From positions 618 to 8,924 of the forward strand of contig DIWP01000038.1 in assembly GCA_002423545.1 (NCBI GenBank): DNA of 8,307 nt, read 5' to 3'. The position numbers and the translations under genes were made by a program. The DNA comes from Thermoleophilia bacterium UBA6103 (GTDB lineage Bacteria > Actinomycetota > Thermoleophilia > UBA2241). The notes beneath the pieces were generated by a model. It made no database searches, was not told where the DNA came from, and worked only from the letters and a program-made list of their open reading frames with translations. Below, piece by piece: positions 1 to 6,353 of this stretch; the stretch's first letter is position 1, and each line of letters starts with the position of its first letter.

Positions 1-195
1 CCATCATCTTCGGCGCGAGCCGCGCGCAGCGCGGCGAGCGCCGTCAAACGTCACGGGACAGGGGGGTGGCATTTCGAGCCGCTCTATCTCCTATCCCGGC
101 AAGCGCGGGCCGGGAGGCGAGAGGGTGGCCGCGATGTGGTCCAGGGGGGCGCTCGGCTGCGCCGTGCCCAGCTTGCGGGCCTGCGCCGACGCGGC
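1..195. other. Left-edge region without a supported gene
   Basis: All three plus frames are open at the left edge, but this is expected at such high GC, and no frame gives a recognisable protein; the frame open longest is simply antisense to the methyltransferase. Besides the hairpin at 11-43, there is an inverted repeat CCCGGC (95-100) / GCCGGG (109-114) with an 8-base loop, lying just past the methyltransferase stop codon. It has no T-tract on either side, so a terminator role is only a possibility. The 3' end of a gene from further left cannot be excluded. Confidence 0.4.
11..43 (+). other. Strong GC-rich hairpin with tandem G-A internal loop
   Basis: Seen in sequence: CGGCGC (11-16) pairs with GCGCCG (38-43), and GCCGCGC (19-25) pairs with GCGCGGC (29-35), around a 3-base loop (GCA). 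The two stem segments are separated by a symmetric GA/GA mismatch (17-18 and 36-37). In plus-strand RNA this mismatch sits in a C-GA-G context, which is known to form stable sheared G-A pairs; the other strand would have TC/TC mismatches. No T-tract follows, so it is not a classic intrinsic terminator. It may mark the 3' end of a plus-strand transcript entering from the left. That role is inference. Confidence 0.45.
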
Positions 196-807
196 TCAAG
201 CTACGTCGAATCGGAGCAGATAGGTGGTGGGGCCGAGGTCGGTCAGAGCGGCCTTCGTGAACCCGCACGGCGCGACGAGCGCCTCGACCTCGTCTGGGGA
301 GTGGCGCAGACAGAGGGGCGGACCGCTCGGCGTCTCCTCTTTCTTACACTCGATGATGACGAGGCGGCCGTCTGGATGGAGCACCCGGCGCACTTCATGA
401 AAGAGCCCTGCCGCGATACGGTCGAGGTCGTTCATGTGCAGCGCGGTCGCGATCAGGCACACGTCGACGCAGCAGTCGTCGACGGGCAGCGGTGCGGCGA
501 GATCCGCGACGATCGCCCGCAGATTGCCGAGGCCGCGCCGGTCCGCTTCGCCGGCAAGGTCTGCGATGGTCCGGCCGCTCCTGTCGATCGCCACGACCGA
601 TCCCGCGGGGCCGACCAGCTCCGCCGCCCGCAGGGCGTAGTCTCCCGCTCCGCAGCCGAGGTCGAGCAGGCTGTGGCCGCGGCGCAGTCCCAGCTCGCGC
701 TCCAGGGTGCGGGGATCGTGCATCGCATAGCTGCTCGGGTGACCGGAGCGGGTGCCGCCCGCGGTGTGGACGTGTCGCTGGCGGCGGTCGTGGCCGGCGG
801 CAAGCAT
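196..807 (-). CDS. Class I SAM-dependent methyltransferase, substrate unknown
   Basis: A small soluble enzyme of about 203 residues with a Rossmann-type methyltransferase fold. Motif I is LLDLGCGAGDY (residues 47-57). The acidic residue closing strand beta2 is in VVAID (near residue 75), and the motif II/III region includes VADLAAPLP and DVCLIATALH. A later strand LVIIECKKEE follows a VRRVLHPDGR turn, typical of UbiE/methyltransf_11-like proteins. The N-terminus is His-rich and carries SSYAMHDP just before the fold, a feature I associate with a subgroup of small methyltransferases of unassigned substrate. Two in-frame ATGs are possible, at 813 and 807. The sequence GAAAGG ends 6 bases before the second, so 807 is preferred. 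It is divergent from murJ with no obvious functional link. The fold is secure; the substrate (small molecule, quinone or other) cannot be told. Confidence 0.85.
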   Translation of the reverse strand: MLAAGHDRRQRHVHTAGGTRSGHPSSYAMHDPRTLERELGLRRGHSLLDLGCGAGDYALRAAELVGPAGSVVAIDRSGRTIADLAGEADRRGLGNLRAIVADLAAPLPVDDCCVDVCLIATALHMNDLDRIAAGLFHEVRRVLHPDGRLVIIECKKEETPSGPPLCLRHSPDEVEALVAPCGFTKAALTDLGPTTYLLRFDVA

Positions 808-852
808 GCGCATCCTTTCGACGGTGAGCCGACGGGGACTCTGACCGTCATG

Positions 853-858
853 AGCTTA
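853..858 (-). promoter_or_regulatory. Possible -10 element for the methyltransferase gene
   Basis: Read on the minus strand the hexamer is TAAGCT, which fits the TAnnnT pattern of housekeeping -10 boxes. It would give a leader of roughly 35-40 bases before the start at 807. No convincing -35 hexamer is visible at 16-19 bases upstream, so this is weak. Confidence 0.25.
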
Positions 859-938
859 CGCCCATCGAGCGTGCGGCGTCGCCACCGGCCCCGGCAGTGG
901 CGGGCAGTGAACGCTCGCGACGGCCACCGGGCTGTGGC

Positions 939-975
939 GACCGGGCCGCCCGGCCGGCCATGAGGACCGGGCCGC
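939..975. repeat. 11-base direct repeat upstream of murJ
   Basis: GACCGGGCCGC occurs at 939-949 and again at 965-975, a 26-base period, ending 10 bases before the possible murJ -10 box. It may be an operator, but the region is so G/C-rich that chance is a real alternative. Confidence 0.3.
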
Positions 976-985
976 GTGCACTTGG

Positions 986-991
986 TAGGAT
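986..991 (+). promoter_or_regulatory. Possible -10 element for murJ and the MFS gene
   Basis: TAGGAT matches TAnnnT and stands out in an otherwise nearly A/T-free stretch. It would start a transcript near base 998 and leave a leader of about 120 bases before the murJ ATG. The best -35 candidate, TGAGGA at 961-966, matches poorly and sits 19 bases away. It is a guess based on composition and position. Confidence 0.3.
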
Positions 992-1097
992 GGGCGGCGG
1001 CCGCGCCGGGCGTCCGCCACGGCCGCCGCCCGCACCCTCGCAGTGTCGCCGGATCAGCCGGCGAGGGCCACCGGCTCCCACAGCGAAAGCCACCTGC

Positions 1098-1124
1098 ATG
1101 ACCACGACGAAGCCGCGCGCATGA
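1098..1124 (+). other. Possible 8-codon leader frame overlapping the murJ start
   Basis: An ATG at 1098 opens MTTTKPRA and stops at TGA 1122-1124, overlapping the murJ ATG at 1121 as ATGA. Such overlaps commonly couple translation of one frame to the next, and the murJ start has no good Shine-Dalgarno site of its own. The same frame is open further upstream (from 897), with an Arg/Pro-rich sequence typical of chance frames in GC-rich DNA. No clear ribosome site precedes 1098. Possibly coincidence. Confidence 0.18.
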
Positions 1125-2989
1125 CGGAGAGAGCCAAACGCCTGGCCTGGATGGCGGCCATGGTGGCCGGCGCCACCGCCGCCTCGCGTCTCATCGGGCT
1201 CGTCCGCGAGATGCTCACGGCCGCCTTCTACGGCACCACCGGCGAGATCTCCGCGTACACCAACATCGCCATCTTCCCGAACCTCATCCGCGCTCTGCTC
1301 GCCGACGCCGCCATCAGCGCCGCCTTCGTGCCCGTCTTCACCCGCCTGCTGCTCAAAGACGAGAAGGAGCGCGCGTATCGCCTGGCCTCGTCGATGATCA
1401 CCCTGGTCGCCATCGCCATCGGCGTCATCGTCCTGCTGTTCATGCTCGTGGCGCCGTTCCTCATCGAGCTCATCTACGGCGACTTCATCGACAACTACGG
1501 TTACTTCCGCCTCATGGTCCTCATGACCGAGGCGCTGATGCCCACCGTCATCCTCATGTGTACGGCCGGCGTCGTCATCGGTGTCCTCTACTCCTACGAG
1601 AAGTTCACCATGCCGGCGGTCATCTCGATCGTCTGGAACATCGTGATCATCGTGTTCCTCATCTTCCTGGCGCCGCGCATCGGCATCTGGGCGCTGGTCT
1701 GGGGCAACGTGGTGGGCACGGTCGCCGAGCTGGGGCTGCTGGTCATTCCCCTGCGCAAGCTGGAGTACCGCTACCGGCTCCGGCTCGACCTCAAGGATCC
1801 GGCCCTCAAGCGCACGCTGTGGCTGATGATCCCGGTGACCACGGCGCTCGGCATCCTCAACCTCAACGCGCTGGTGGGGCAGGCGTTCGCGGCGCTGGTC
1901 AGTGAACAGGCGCCGGCCGAGCTGTACTACTCGTTCCGCCTCTACCAGCTGCCGCAGGGCGTGTTCGCGATCGCTATCGGGACGGTCCTGTTCCCGTCGA
2001 TGGCGCGCTTCGCGGCCCTCGACGACCTGGGCGGCTTCCGCGACACGCTCTCCGGGGCGGTGCGGCAGGTCTTCTTCATCACCCTGCCGTTCGCCATCTG
2101 GTTCATCGCTCTGCCGCAGCCGTTCGTGAGCCTCATCTACGAGCACGGCATCTTCAGTGCCAAGGACACGGCCAGCGTCTCCACTGCCTTGGCGCTGTTC
2201 TCGGTGGGGATGATCTTCGCCAACGGCAACATCATCCTCAACCGTGGCTTCCAGAGCCTGCAGCGACCCTGGCTGCCGATGTGGGTCAGCCTCGTCAACC
2301 TCGCTTTCAATGCGGTGCTCGACTGGCTGCTGTACAAGCCGCTCGGCGTGGCCGGGATCACCCTGGCGACGTCGATCGTGGCGACCTGGAACTTCCTGGC
2401 GCTCCTGTATCTGATGCGGCGCCAGATCAGCGGCATGGGCGGCCGGGCGCTGATGGGCTCGATCGCCAAGATGAGCGTCTGCGGCGCTGCGCTGGCCGGC
2501 GTGAGCTGGGGCCTGTGGCGGCTCAGCGAGGGCTTCTTCGCACGCGGGTTCTGGGCGCAGTTGATCGTGGTGCTGGCAATCGTAGCGCTCGGGGGCGGGG
2601 TCTACCTGCTGCTGGCGCGCGCCTTCCGGCTCGAGGATGTGGTGGTGCTGAGCTCGATGATCAGGCGTCGCCGGCCGGGGGCGGCCCCGGCGCCGGAGTC
2701 GGTCTGCGTCGAAGGCGTCCCGATGCCGAGCGCCGTCGAAGGGCGGTCTGGCGGCGAGGACTCTGACGCAGAGGGTCGGGGCGGCGAAGGGTCTGACGCA
2801 GAGGCCCACGGTGGCGAGGGGTCAGTCGACACGGATGTGAGCGACGCTGCAGCCGCCGAAGTCGGCGAGCCCGACCGGTCGATCCGTGAGGGCGACGACG
2901 CCGTGCCGCCGGTACCGGAGCCCGGCGGCGAGCCGGTGGGCGACGAGCCGCTGCCACCGGCGCGGCCGGACCGCGCCGGCGACCTGTGA
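1121..2989 (+). CDS. murJ: Lipid II flippase MurJ (MviN family) with acidic C-terminal tail
   Basis: Moves lipid-linked peptidoglycan precursor (lipid II) from the inner to the outer face of the cytoplasmic membrane. The protein is 622 residues, with about 14 hydrophobic helices in the first ~505, as expected for the MOP-superfamily flippase. The N-terminal SR-LIGLVRE segment (R23, R29, E30) and FPNLIRALLADAAISAAFVPVF-like segment (R57) correspond to conserved, functionally important arginine regions of E. coli MurJ. Further along, the helix pattern and motifs such as YYSFRLYQLPQGVFAIAIGT and SLIYEHGIFSAKDT are typical of the family. The start at ATG 1121 gives the usual N-terminus; an upstream GTG at 1043 would add 26 hydrophilic residues and is not favoured. 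The ~115-residue tail after the last helix is hydrophilic, acidic and repeat-bearing, and has no visible pseudokinase domain of the kind found in mycobacterial MviN. It overlaps the next gene by 4 bases. Confidence 0.95.
   Translation: MTERAKRLAWMAAMVAGATAASRLIGLVREMLTAAFYGTTGEISAYTNIAIFPNLIRALLADAAISAAFVPVFTRLLLKDEKERAYRLASSMITLVAIAIGVIVLLFMLVAPFLIELIYGDFIDNYGYFRLMVLMTEALMPTVILMCTAGVVIGVLYSYEKFTMPAVISIVWNIVIIVFLIFLAPRIGIWALVWGNVVGTVAELGLLVIPLRKLEYRYRLRLDLKDPALKRTLWLMIPVTTALGILNLNALVGQAFAALVSEQAPAELYYSFRLYQLPQGVFAIAIGTVLFPSMARFAALDDLGGFRDTLSGAVRQVFFITLPFAIWFIALPQPFVSLIYEHGIFSAKDTASVSTALALFSVGMIFANGNIILNRGFQSLQRPWLPMWVSLVNLAFNAVLDWLLYKPLGVAGITLATSIVATWNFLALLYLMRRQISGMGGRALMGSIAKMSVCGAALAGVSWGLWRLSEGFFARGFWAQLIVVLAIVALGGGVYLLLARAFRLEDVVVLSSMIRRRRPGAAPAPESVCVEGVPMPSAVEGRSGGEDSDAEGRGGEGSDAEAHGGEGSVDTDVSDAAAAEVGEPDRSIREGDDAVPPVPEPGGEPVGDEPLPPARPDRAGDL
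2750..2839 (+). repeat. 30-base tandem repeats in the murJ tail
   Basis: Two imperfect 30-base units (2750-2779 and 2780-2809) and a third partial unit (from 2810) encode the ten-residue pattern GGEDSDAEGR, GGEGSDAEAH, GGEGS-VDTD. The shared core TCTGACGCAGAGG is identical in the first two units. The period is a multiple of three, so changes in copy number would keep the reading frame. The encoded segment is Gly/Glu/Asp/Ser-rich, predicted disordered and cytoplasmic or otherwise soluble. Confidence 0.75.
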
Positions 2990-4302
2990 GCGACGCCTCG
3001 ACACGCTCGCTGCTCGACGGACGCGACGAAGGGAACGAGCCGGCGAGCGCCGCGGACGCCGGGGTCGGGACGGGGCCAGCGGACGGTGCCGGATCACCGA
3101 CGGCGCGTCCCGCCGCACGGGCGGCGCTCCTGGCGCTCTCTTTCGGTCACGCTTGCTCGGACCTGGTCGGTGGCGCCGTCTCGGCGCTCCTGCCGTTCCT
3201 GGTGGTGGAGCGCGGCTACACCTACGGTGACGTCGGCATCTTCGTGCTGGCGTCCAGCGTCGCCGGCGGTCTGCTGCAGCCGCTCTTCGGCCACCACGGC
3301 GACCGTACGCCGGCGCGCTGGCTGCTGCCCGTCGGGCTGGTGCTCGGCGGCCTCGGGCTGGGCGCCATCGGCGTCCTCGACAGCTACGTGGCGGCCCTGA
3401 TCGCGGTCGCCGCCGCCAGCGTCGGCGTGGCCGCTTTTCATCCCGAGGGCGCCCGCTGGGCGCGCGTTGCGGCCGGCACCAATGTGGTCACCGGCATGAG
3501 CGTCTTCTCGGTCGGCGGCAGCGTCGGCTTCGCGGTCTCGCCACTCCTCGTGACGGCCATCGTGGCGCCGCTCGGCCTCACGGCGACACCGCTGTTGGCC
3601 GTGCTGCCGCTGACGGCCGCCGTGGCCGTCAGCGTGGCGGTCCGGCGGCTGCACGTTCGCGAGCAGGCTCGGGTGGCCGCCGCGGGTCCGTCTGCTGTCC
3701 GGCTCGCGGTGCTCAACGAGTGGTGGCCCTTCGGCCGTCTGGCGTTCATGTACGGCGTGCTGAGCGCCGTGGTGTCAGGCGTGATGGCGTACGTGCCGCT
3801 GTTCCTGGTCACCGTGCGCGACTCCAGCCCCGGGGCGGCCAACGTCATGACGACCGTCTTCCTCGTCTCGGCCGCGTTCGGGACGCTGCTCGGCGGCCGT
3901 GTCGCCGACCGCTTCGGCCGCCGCCTCGTCCTGCTGGTGCCGCCGCTGTTGCTCACCCCGGCCTTGGCGGCACTGCCGAGTCTCAGCTTTGCCGCCATGG
4001 TCCCGCTGGTGGCCGTCATCGGTCTCTGCTGCAACGCCAGCGTCAGCACCGCCATCGTGCTGGCGCAGGAGTACCTGCCGGGCCGCATCGGTCTGGCCTC
4101 CGGCATCACCGTCGGCGCCAGCGTGGGAGTCGGCGGCATCGGCGCGGCGCTGCTCGGCTTGCTGGGCGACGCAACGTCGCCGGCGACCGTCATCTACGCG
4201 CTGGCCGCTCTGCCGGCGGCCATCTTCGTGCTTGCGACGACCCTGCCACGCCCGGCGGCCATCCATTCCGGGTCGCGCTGGGGTCTGTCCCGAGCGGCGT
4301 GA
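2986..4302 (+). CDS. MFS transporter, fosmidomycin-resistance (Fsr)-like
   Basis: A 438-residue inner-membrane permease with 12 predicted helices, likely a proton-coupled exporter. Family features: SFGHACSDL (52-60) opening the first helix, PLLPFLVVERGYTYGDVG-type loop, QPLFGHHGDR (98-107) as the motif-A-like loop between helices 2 and 3, AAFHPEGAR (149-157), FSVGGSVGFAVSP (174-186), and a second motif-A copy GGRVADRFGRR (about 303-313). The HPEGAR and SVGG blocks are what suggest the Fsr branch; fosmidomycin itself need not be the substrate. The first ~45 residues are disordered and Ala/Gly/Asp-rich. The GTG start overlaps the murJ stop (GTGA) and lacks its own strong ribosome site, so translation is probably coupled to murJ. 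Alternatives: exporter of another drug, sugar or metabolite. Confidence 0.85.
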   Translation: MSDASTRSLLDGRDEGNEPASAADAGVGTGPADGAGSPTARPAARAALLALSFGHACSDLVGGAVSALLPFLVVERGYTYGDVGIFVLASSVAGGLLQPLFGHHGDRTPARWLLPVGLVLGGLGLGAIGVLDSYVAALIAVAAASVGVAAFHPEGARWARVAAGTNVVTGMSVFSVGGSVGFAVSPLLVTAIVAPLGLTATPLLAVLPLTAAVAVSVAVRRLHVREQARVAAAGPSAVRLAVLNEWWPFGRLAFMYGVLSAVVSGVMAYVPLFLVTVRDSSPGAANVMTTVFLVSAAFGTLLGGRVADRFGRRLVLLVPPLLLTPALAALPSLSFAAMVPLVAVIGLCCNASVSTAIVLAQEYLPGRIGLASGITVGASVGVGGIGAALLGLLGDATSPATVIYALAALPAAIFVLATTLPRPAAIHSGSRWGLSRAA

Positions 4303-4388
4303 GCCGAACCGGACGCGACGACTGCGGGGGGCTATGGGGTGGTCTCCAGAGCGGGGCGTCACGGGGCGCTGCTCCGGGTGCCGTGGTC
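4303..4388. other. Convergent spacer between MFS gene and HD-GYP gene
   Basis: Two operons meet tail to tail here. I see no hairpin followed by a T-run on either strand, so termination is either Rho-dependent or uses a structure I cannot identify by eye. An 8-base word, GTGGTCTC, appears at 4339-4346 and 4383-4390, probably by chance. Confidence 0.4.
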
Positions 4389-5855
4389 TCAGAAAGAGGC
4401 CGGCAGGCGAAATCCCTCCAGGCGGAAGAGGGTCAGGCAGGCATCCACGACGGCCGGGTCGTACAGCGCTCCCCGCTTCGAGTCGACCTCCTCCAGCGCC
4501 ACGTCGATGCCCAGCGCCGCCCGGTAGGGGCGGTGCGAAGCCATCGCCTCGACCACGTCGGCCACCGCGATGACGCGCGAGGCGATGAGGATCTGCTCTC
4601 CTTGCAGACCGTGGGGGTAGCCGGAGCCGTCGAGGCGCTCGTGGTGCTGCCGTACGATGGTGGCCACGCGTCCGGGGAAGTTCATCTCGCGCAGGATCTC
4701 GTAGCCGGTCTCCGGGTGGCGCCGGATCAGCTGCCATTCGACGGCGCTCAGTGCGCCCGGCTTGCTGAGGATCTCGGCGGGCAGGGCGATCTTGCCCAGG
4801 TCGTGGATCAGCGCCGCGATGCGCAGGGAAGTGAGGCCCCTCTTGTGCAGTCGCAAGCGCTCGCCGATCGCCAGTGACAGTCCGGCGACGCGCTCCTGAT
4901 GACCCGCGGTGTACGGGTCGCGCATCTCGACGGTGCGCGCCAGCGTACTCACCGCCGCGTCGGTGAGCCTGTTCAGGCGTTCGACCGAGCGGCGCAGTCG
5001 CTCCTCGACGCGCGTGCGTTCTGCCAGTTCGGTCTGCAGCAGCTCGTTGGCCCGGCTCAGCCGATCGGCGGCGATGGCCTGGTCGATGGTGTACACGAGC
5101 TGGTCGAGGTAGCCGTCGCGCTTGGCGATGTAGTCGGTGGCTCCCAGCTTCAGGGTGGCGATCGCCGTGGCGTCGTCACCTTGGCCGGAGATCACGACGA
5201 ACGGCGGCAGACGGAGGTGCCGGCGCTTGGCTTCGCGCGCGAACTCGAGCCCATTCATGCCGGGCATGCGCAGGTCGAGCAGCACGAGGTCGTAGTCGTG
5301 CGCCAGCTCCAGACGCGCCAGTGCCTCCGCGGTGCTTTGGATCGCATCCACCACGAAATGCGGAGCGGCGTCGGCGAAATGTCGTAGCGTCAGCTCGACG
5401 TCCATCGGGTGATGCTCTACGTAAAGGATCTTGCGGGACGAGCCGGCGGCGAGCGATCCGCGGTGTCGTCCCTGTCGGTACTCCTCCAGCACGCCGCGCA
5501 GTACGTCCGGAAGAGAATCCAGGTAGTCGGCCTGCTTGGGCACGTAGCTGGCCGCGCCGAGGCGCAGCGCCTTCACCACCAGACCCTCATCGCCGACGCC
5601 GGTCACCATGACGACCGGCTGCCGCAGTTCGTCGCGGACGAGCGTCTTCAGCACGTCCAGCCCGTCCATGTCGGGCAGATGATTGTCGAGCAGCAGCAGA
5701 TCGAAGCGGTTCTCGCGCAACTCGTCCAGGCACCTTGCTCCGGTCTCGACGATCGCGATCTCGAACTCGGGCGCTTTCTCAGCGAAGTGGTTCAGAGTAA
5801 GGTCGGCGTCCTGCGCGTTGTCTTCCGCGTAGAGGACTCTGATGGCGGGAGTCAC
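4389..5855 (-). CDS. REC-REC-HD-GYP response regulator, predicted cyclic di-GMP phosphodiesterase
   Basis: A 488-residue cytoplasmic protein. REC1 (about 5-122) has the full set: E11/D12, phosphoacceptor D57 in LLLLDNHLPDMDG, T85, K107. REC2 (about 142-262) keeps D194 in LVLLDLRMPGMNG, S223 and K245, but its acidic pair reads E147-H148. A linking helix (about 262-300, likely coiled coil) leads to the HD-GYP domain (about 300-488): H319, H351-D352 with LGK, H380, and the signature HHERLDGSGYPHGL (404-417), then VADVVEAM and RPYR. These are the metal- and substrate-binding residues of active family members, which hydrolyse c-di-GMP. The GTG start at 5855 overlaps the stop of the preceding receiver gene (GTGA) and has GGAGG (5865-5861) 5 bases upstream. 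It is last in the operon after kinase and receiver, so its REC domains are likely targets of that kinase. Effects on motility or biofilm are inferred from the family only. Confidence 0.93.
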   Translation of the reverse strand: MTPAIRVLYAEDNAQDADLTLNHFAEKAPEFEIAIVETGARCLDELRENRFDLLLLDNHLPDMDGLDVLKTLVRDELRQPVVMVTGVGDEGLVVKALRLGAASYVPKQADYLDSLPDVLRGVLEEYRQGRHRGSLAAGSSRKILYVEHHPMDVELTLRHFADAAPHFVVDAIQSTAEALARLELAHDYDLVLLDLRMPGMNGLEFAREAKRRHLRLPPFVVISGQGDDATAIATLKLGATDYIAKRDGYLDQLVYTIDQAIAADRLSRANELLQTELAERTRVEERLRRSVERLNRLTDAAVSTLARTVEMRDPYTAGHQERVAGLSLAIGERLRLHKRGLTSLRIAALIHDLGKIALPAEILSKPGALSAVEWQLIRRHPETGYEILREMNFPGRVATIVRQHHERLDGSGYPHGLQGEQILIASRVIAVADVVEAMASHRPYRAALGIDVALEEVDSKRGALYDPAVVDACLTLFRLEGFRLPASF

Positions 5856-6331
5856 CGCAGCCTCCGGTCGTTCTTCGGGAAGGGCGGTGTGTTGGTGAGC
5901 AGCCAGTACAGCTTGATCTGTTGCACCACCTCGGCGAACGTGGCGAAGTCCACCGGTTTGACGACATACGAGTTGACGCCCAGCTCGTAGGCGCGGGAGA
6001 TGTCGGTGTTCTCGCTCGAGGTCGTCATGACGACGAACGGGATCTGCTTCCAGGTCGTGTGCTCCCGAGCGGCGCGCAACACGTCGATGCCGTCCACCTT
6101 GGGCAGGCGCAGGTCGAGCAACACCAGCAGCGGCAGGTCCGGGTCGTCCGGCGTCGAGTGGGCCTCGATGAACTCCAGCGCCTCTTCGCCGTCGCGGCAG
6201 ACGCGCACCGGGTTGAGAACGGAGTGCTCGGCGAGGGCCTGGAGCATGAAATCGAGGTCCATGGGGTTGTCTTCCACCAGCAGGATGGGCCGGGTCGACG
6301 CGCGCGTGTTGTGGACCGGCTTTGCCGCCAT
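5852..6331 (-). CDS. Single-domain response regulator, Rcp1-like
   Basis: A 159-residue cytoplasmic receiver with no output domain. Residues: E20/D21 acidic pair in ILLVEDNPMDLDF, phosphoacceptor D73 in LLDLRLPKVDG, T103 in VVMTTSS, and K125 in VVKPVDF. The long insertion before the D73 strand (HSTPDDPDLP) and the C-terminal IKLYWLLTNTPPF helix are typical of Rcp1-type receivers that partner phytochrome-like kinases. The start is ATG 6331, because GGAGGG (6344-6339) lies 7 bases upstream; longer readings in this frame would bury that site. It begins 22 bases after the kinase stop and overlaps the HD-GYP gene by 4 bases. It may accept phosphate from the kinase, and could act as a phosphate shuttle or sink, or bind another protein. 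Confidence 0.94.
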   Translation of the reverse strand: MAAKPVHNTRASTRPILLVEDNPMDLDFMLQALAEHSVLNPVRVCRDGEEALEFIEAHSTPDDPDLPLLVLLDLRLPKVDGIDVLRAAREHTTWKQIPFVVMTTSSENTDISRAYELGVNSYVVKPVDFATFAEVVQQIKLYWLLTNTPPFPKNDRRLR

Positions 6332-6338
6332 GTCGGAT

Positions 6339-6344
6339 CCCTCC
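6339..6344 (-). promoter_or_regulatory. Ribosome binding site deciding the Rcp1-like start
   Basis: GGAGGG on the minus strand, 7 bases before ATG 6331. It is the strongest Shine-Dalgarno match in the window and excludes the upstream in-frame ATG at 6346, whose codon directly adjoins it. Confidence 0.8.
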
Positions 6345-6353
6345 ATTCGCCGC

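Larger units (their letters stand above)
814..1120. other. Divergent GC-rich spacer between methyltransferase and murJ
   Basis: This 307-base stretch holds no convincing gene. It contains a possible -10 box for each flanking gene, an exact 11-base direct repeat (939-949 and 965-975), and a very short open frame ending on the murJ start codon (1098-1124). The rest is low-complexity G/C-rich sequence with many short self-complementary patches and no recognisable riboswitch. Confidence 0.5.

Noticed and set aside
95..114. CCCGGC/GCCGGG inverted repeat as terminator of the methyltransferase gene
   Set aside because: The stem is only 6 base pairs with an 8-base loop and is followed on the minus strand by ATAGGAG rather than T residues.
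136..963. Plus-strand open frame of about 275 codons opposite the methyltransferase
   Set aside because: It is antisense to a gene with clear SAM-binding motifs, and the product shows no recognisable domain.
848..2809. Long minus-strand open frame of about 650 codons opposite murJ
   Set aside because: Its product is a low-complexity His/Arg/Asp/Glu-rich sequence, as expected when a GC-rich membrane-protein gene is read in antisense. murJ on the plus strand is clearly the real gene.
4339..4390. GTGGTCTC direct repeat in the convergent spacer
   Set aside because: It is a single 8-base match at a 44-base distance; the second copy overlaps the HD-GYP stop codon. It has no inverted symmetry and no T-run, so no terminator or site can be argued.
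3775..4737. Minus-strand frame across the convergent junction
   Set aside because: It is in the wrong frame for the HD-GYP gene and is antisense to the MFS gene; its composition is typical of chance frames in GC-rich DNA.
3720..4877. Plus-strand frame running from the MFS gene into the HD-GYP gene
   Set aside because: It overlaps two well-supported genes in other frames and encodes Arg/Gly/His-rich sequence with no domain.
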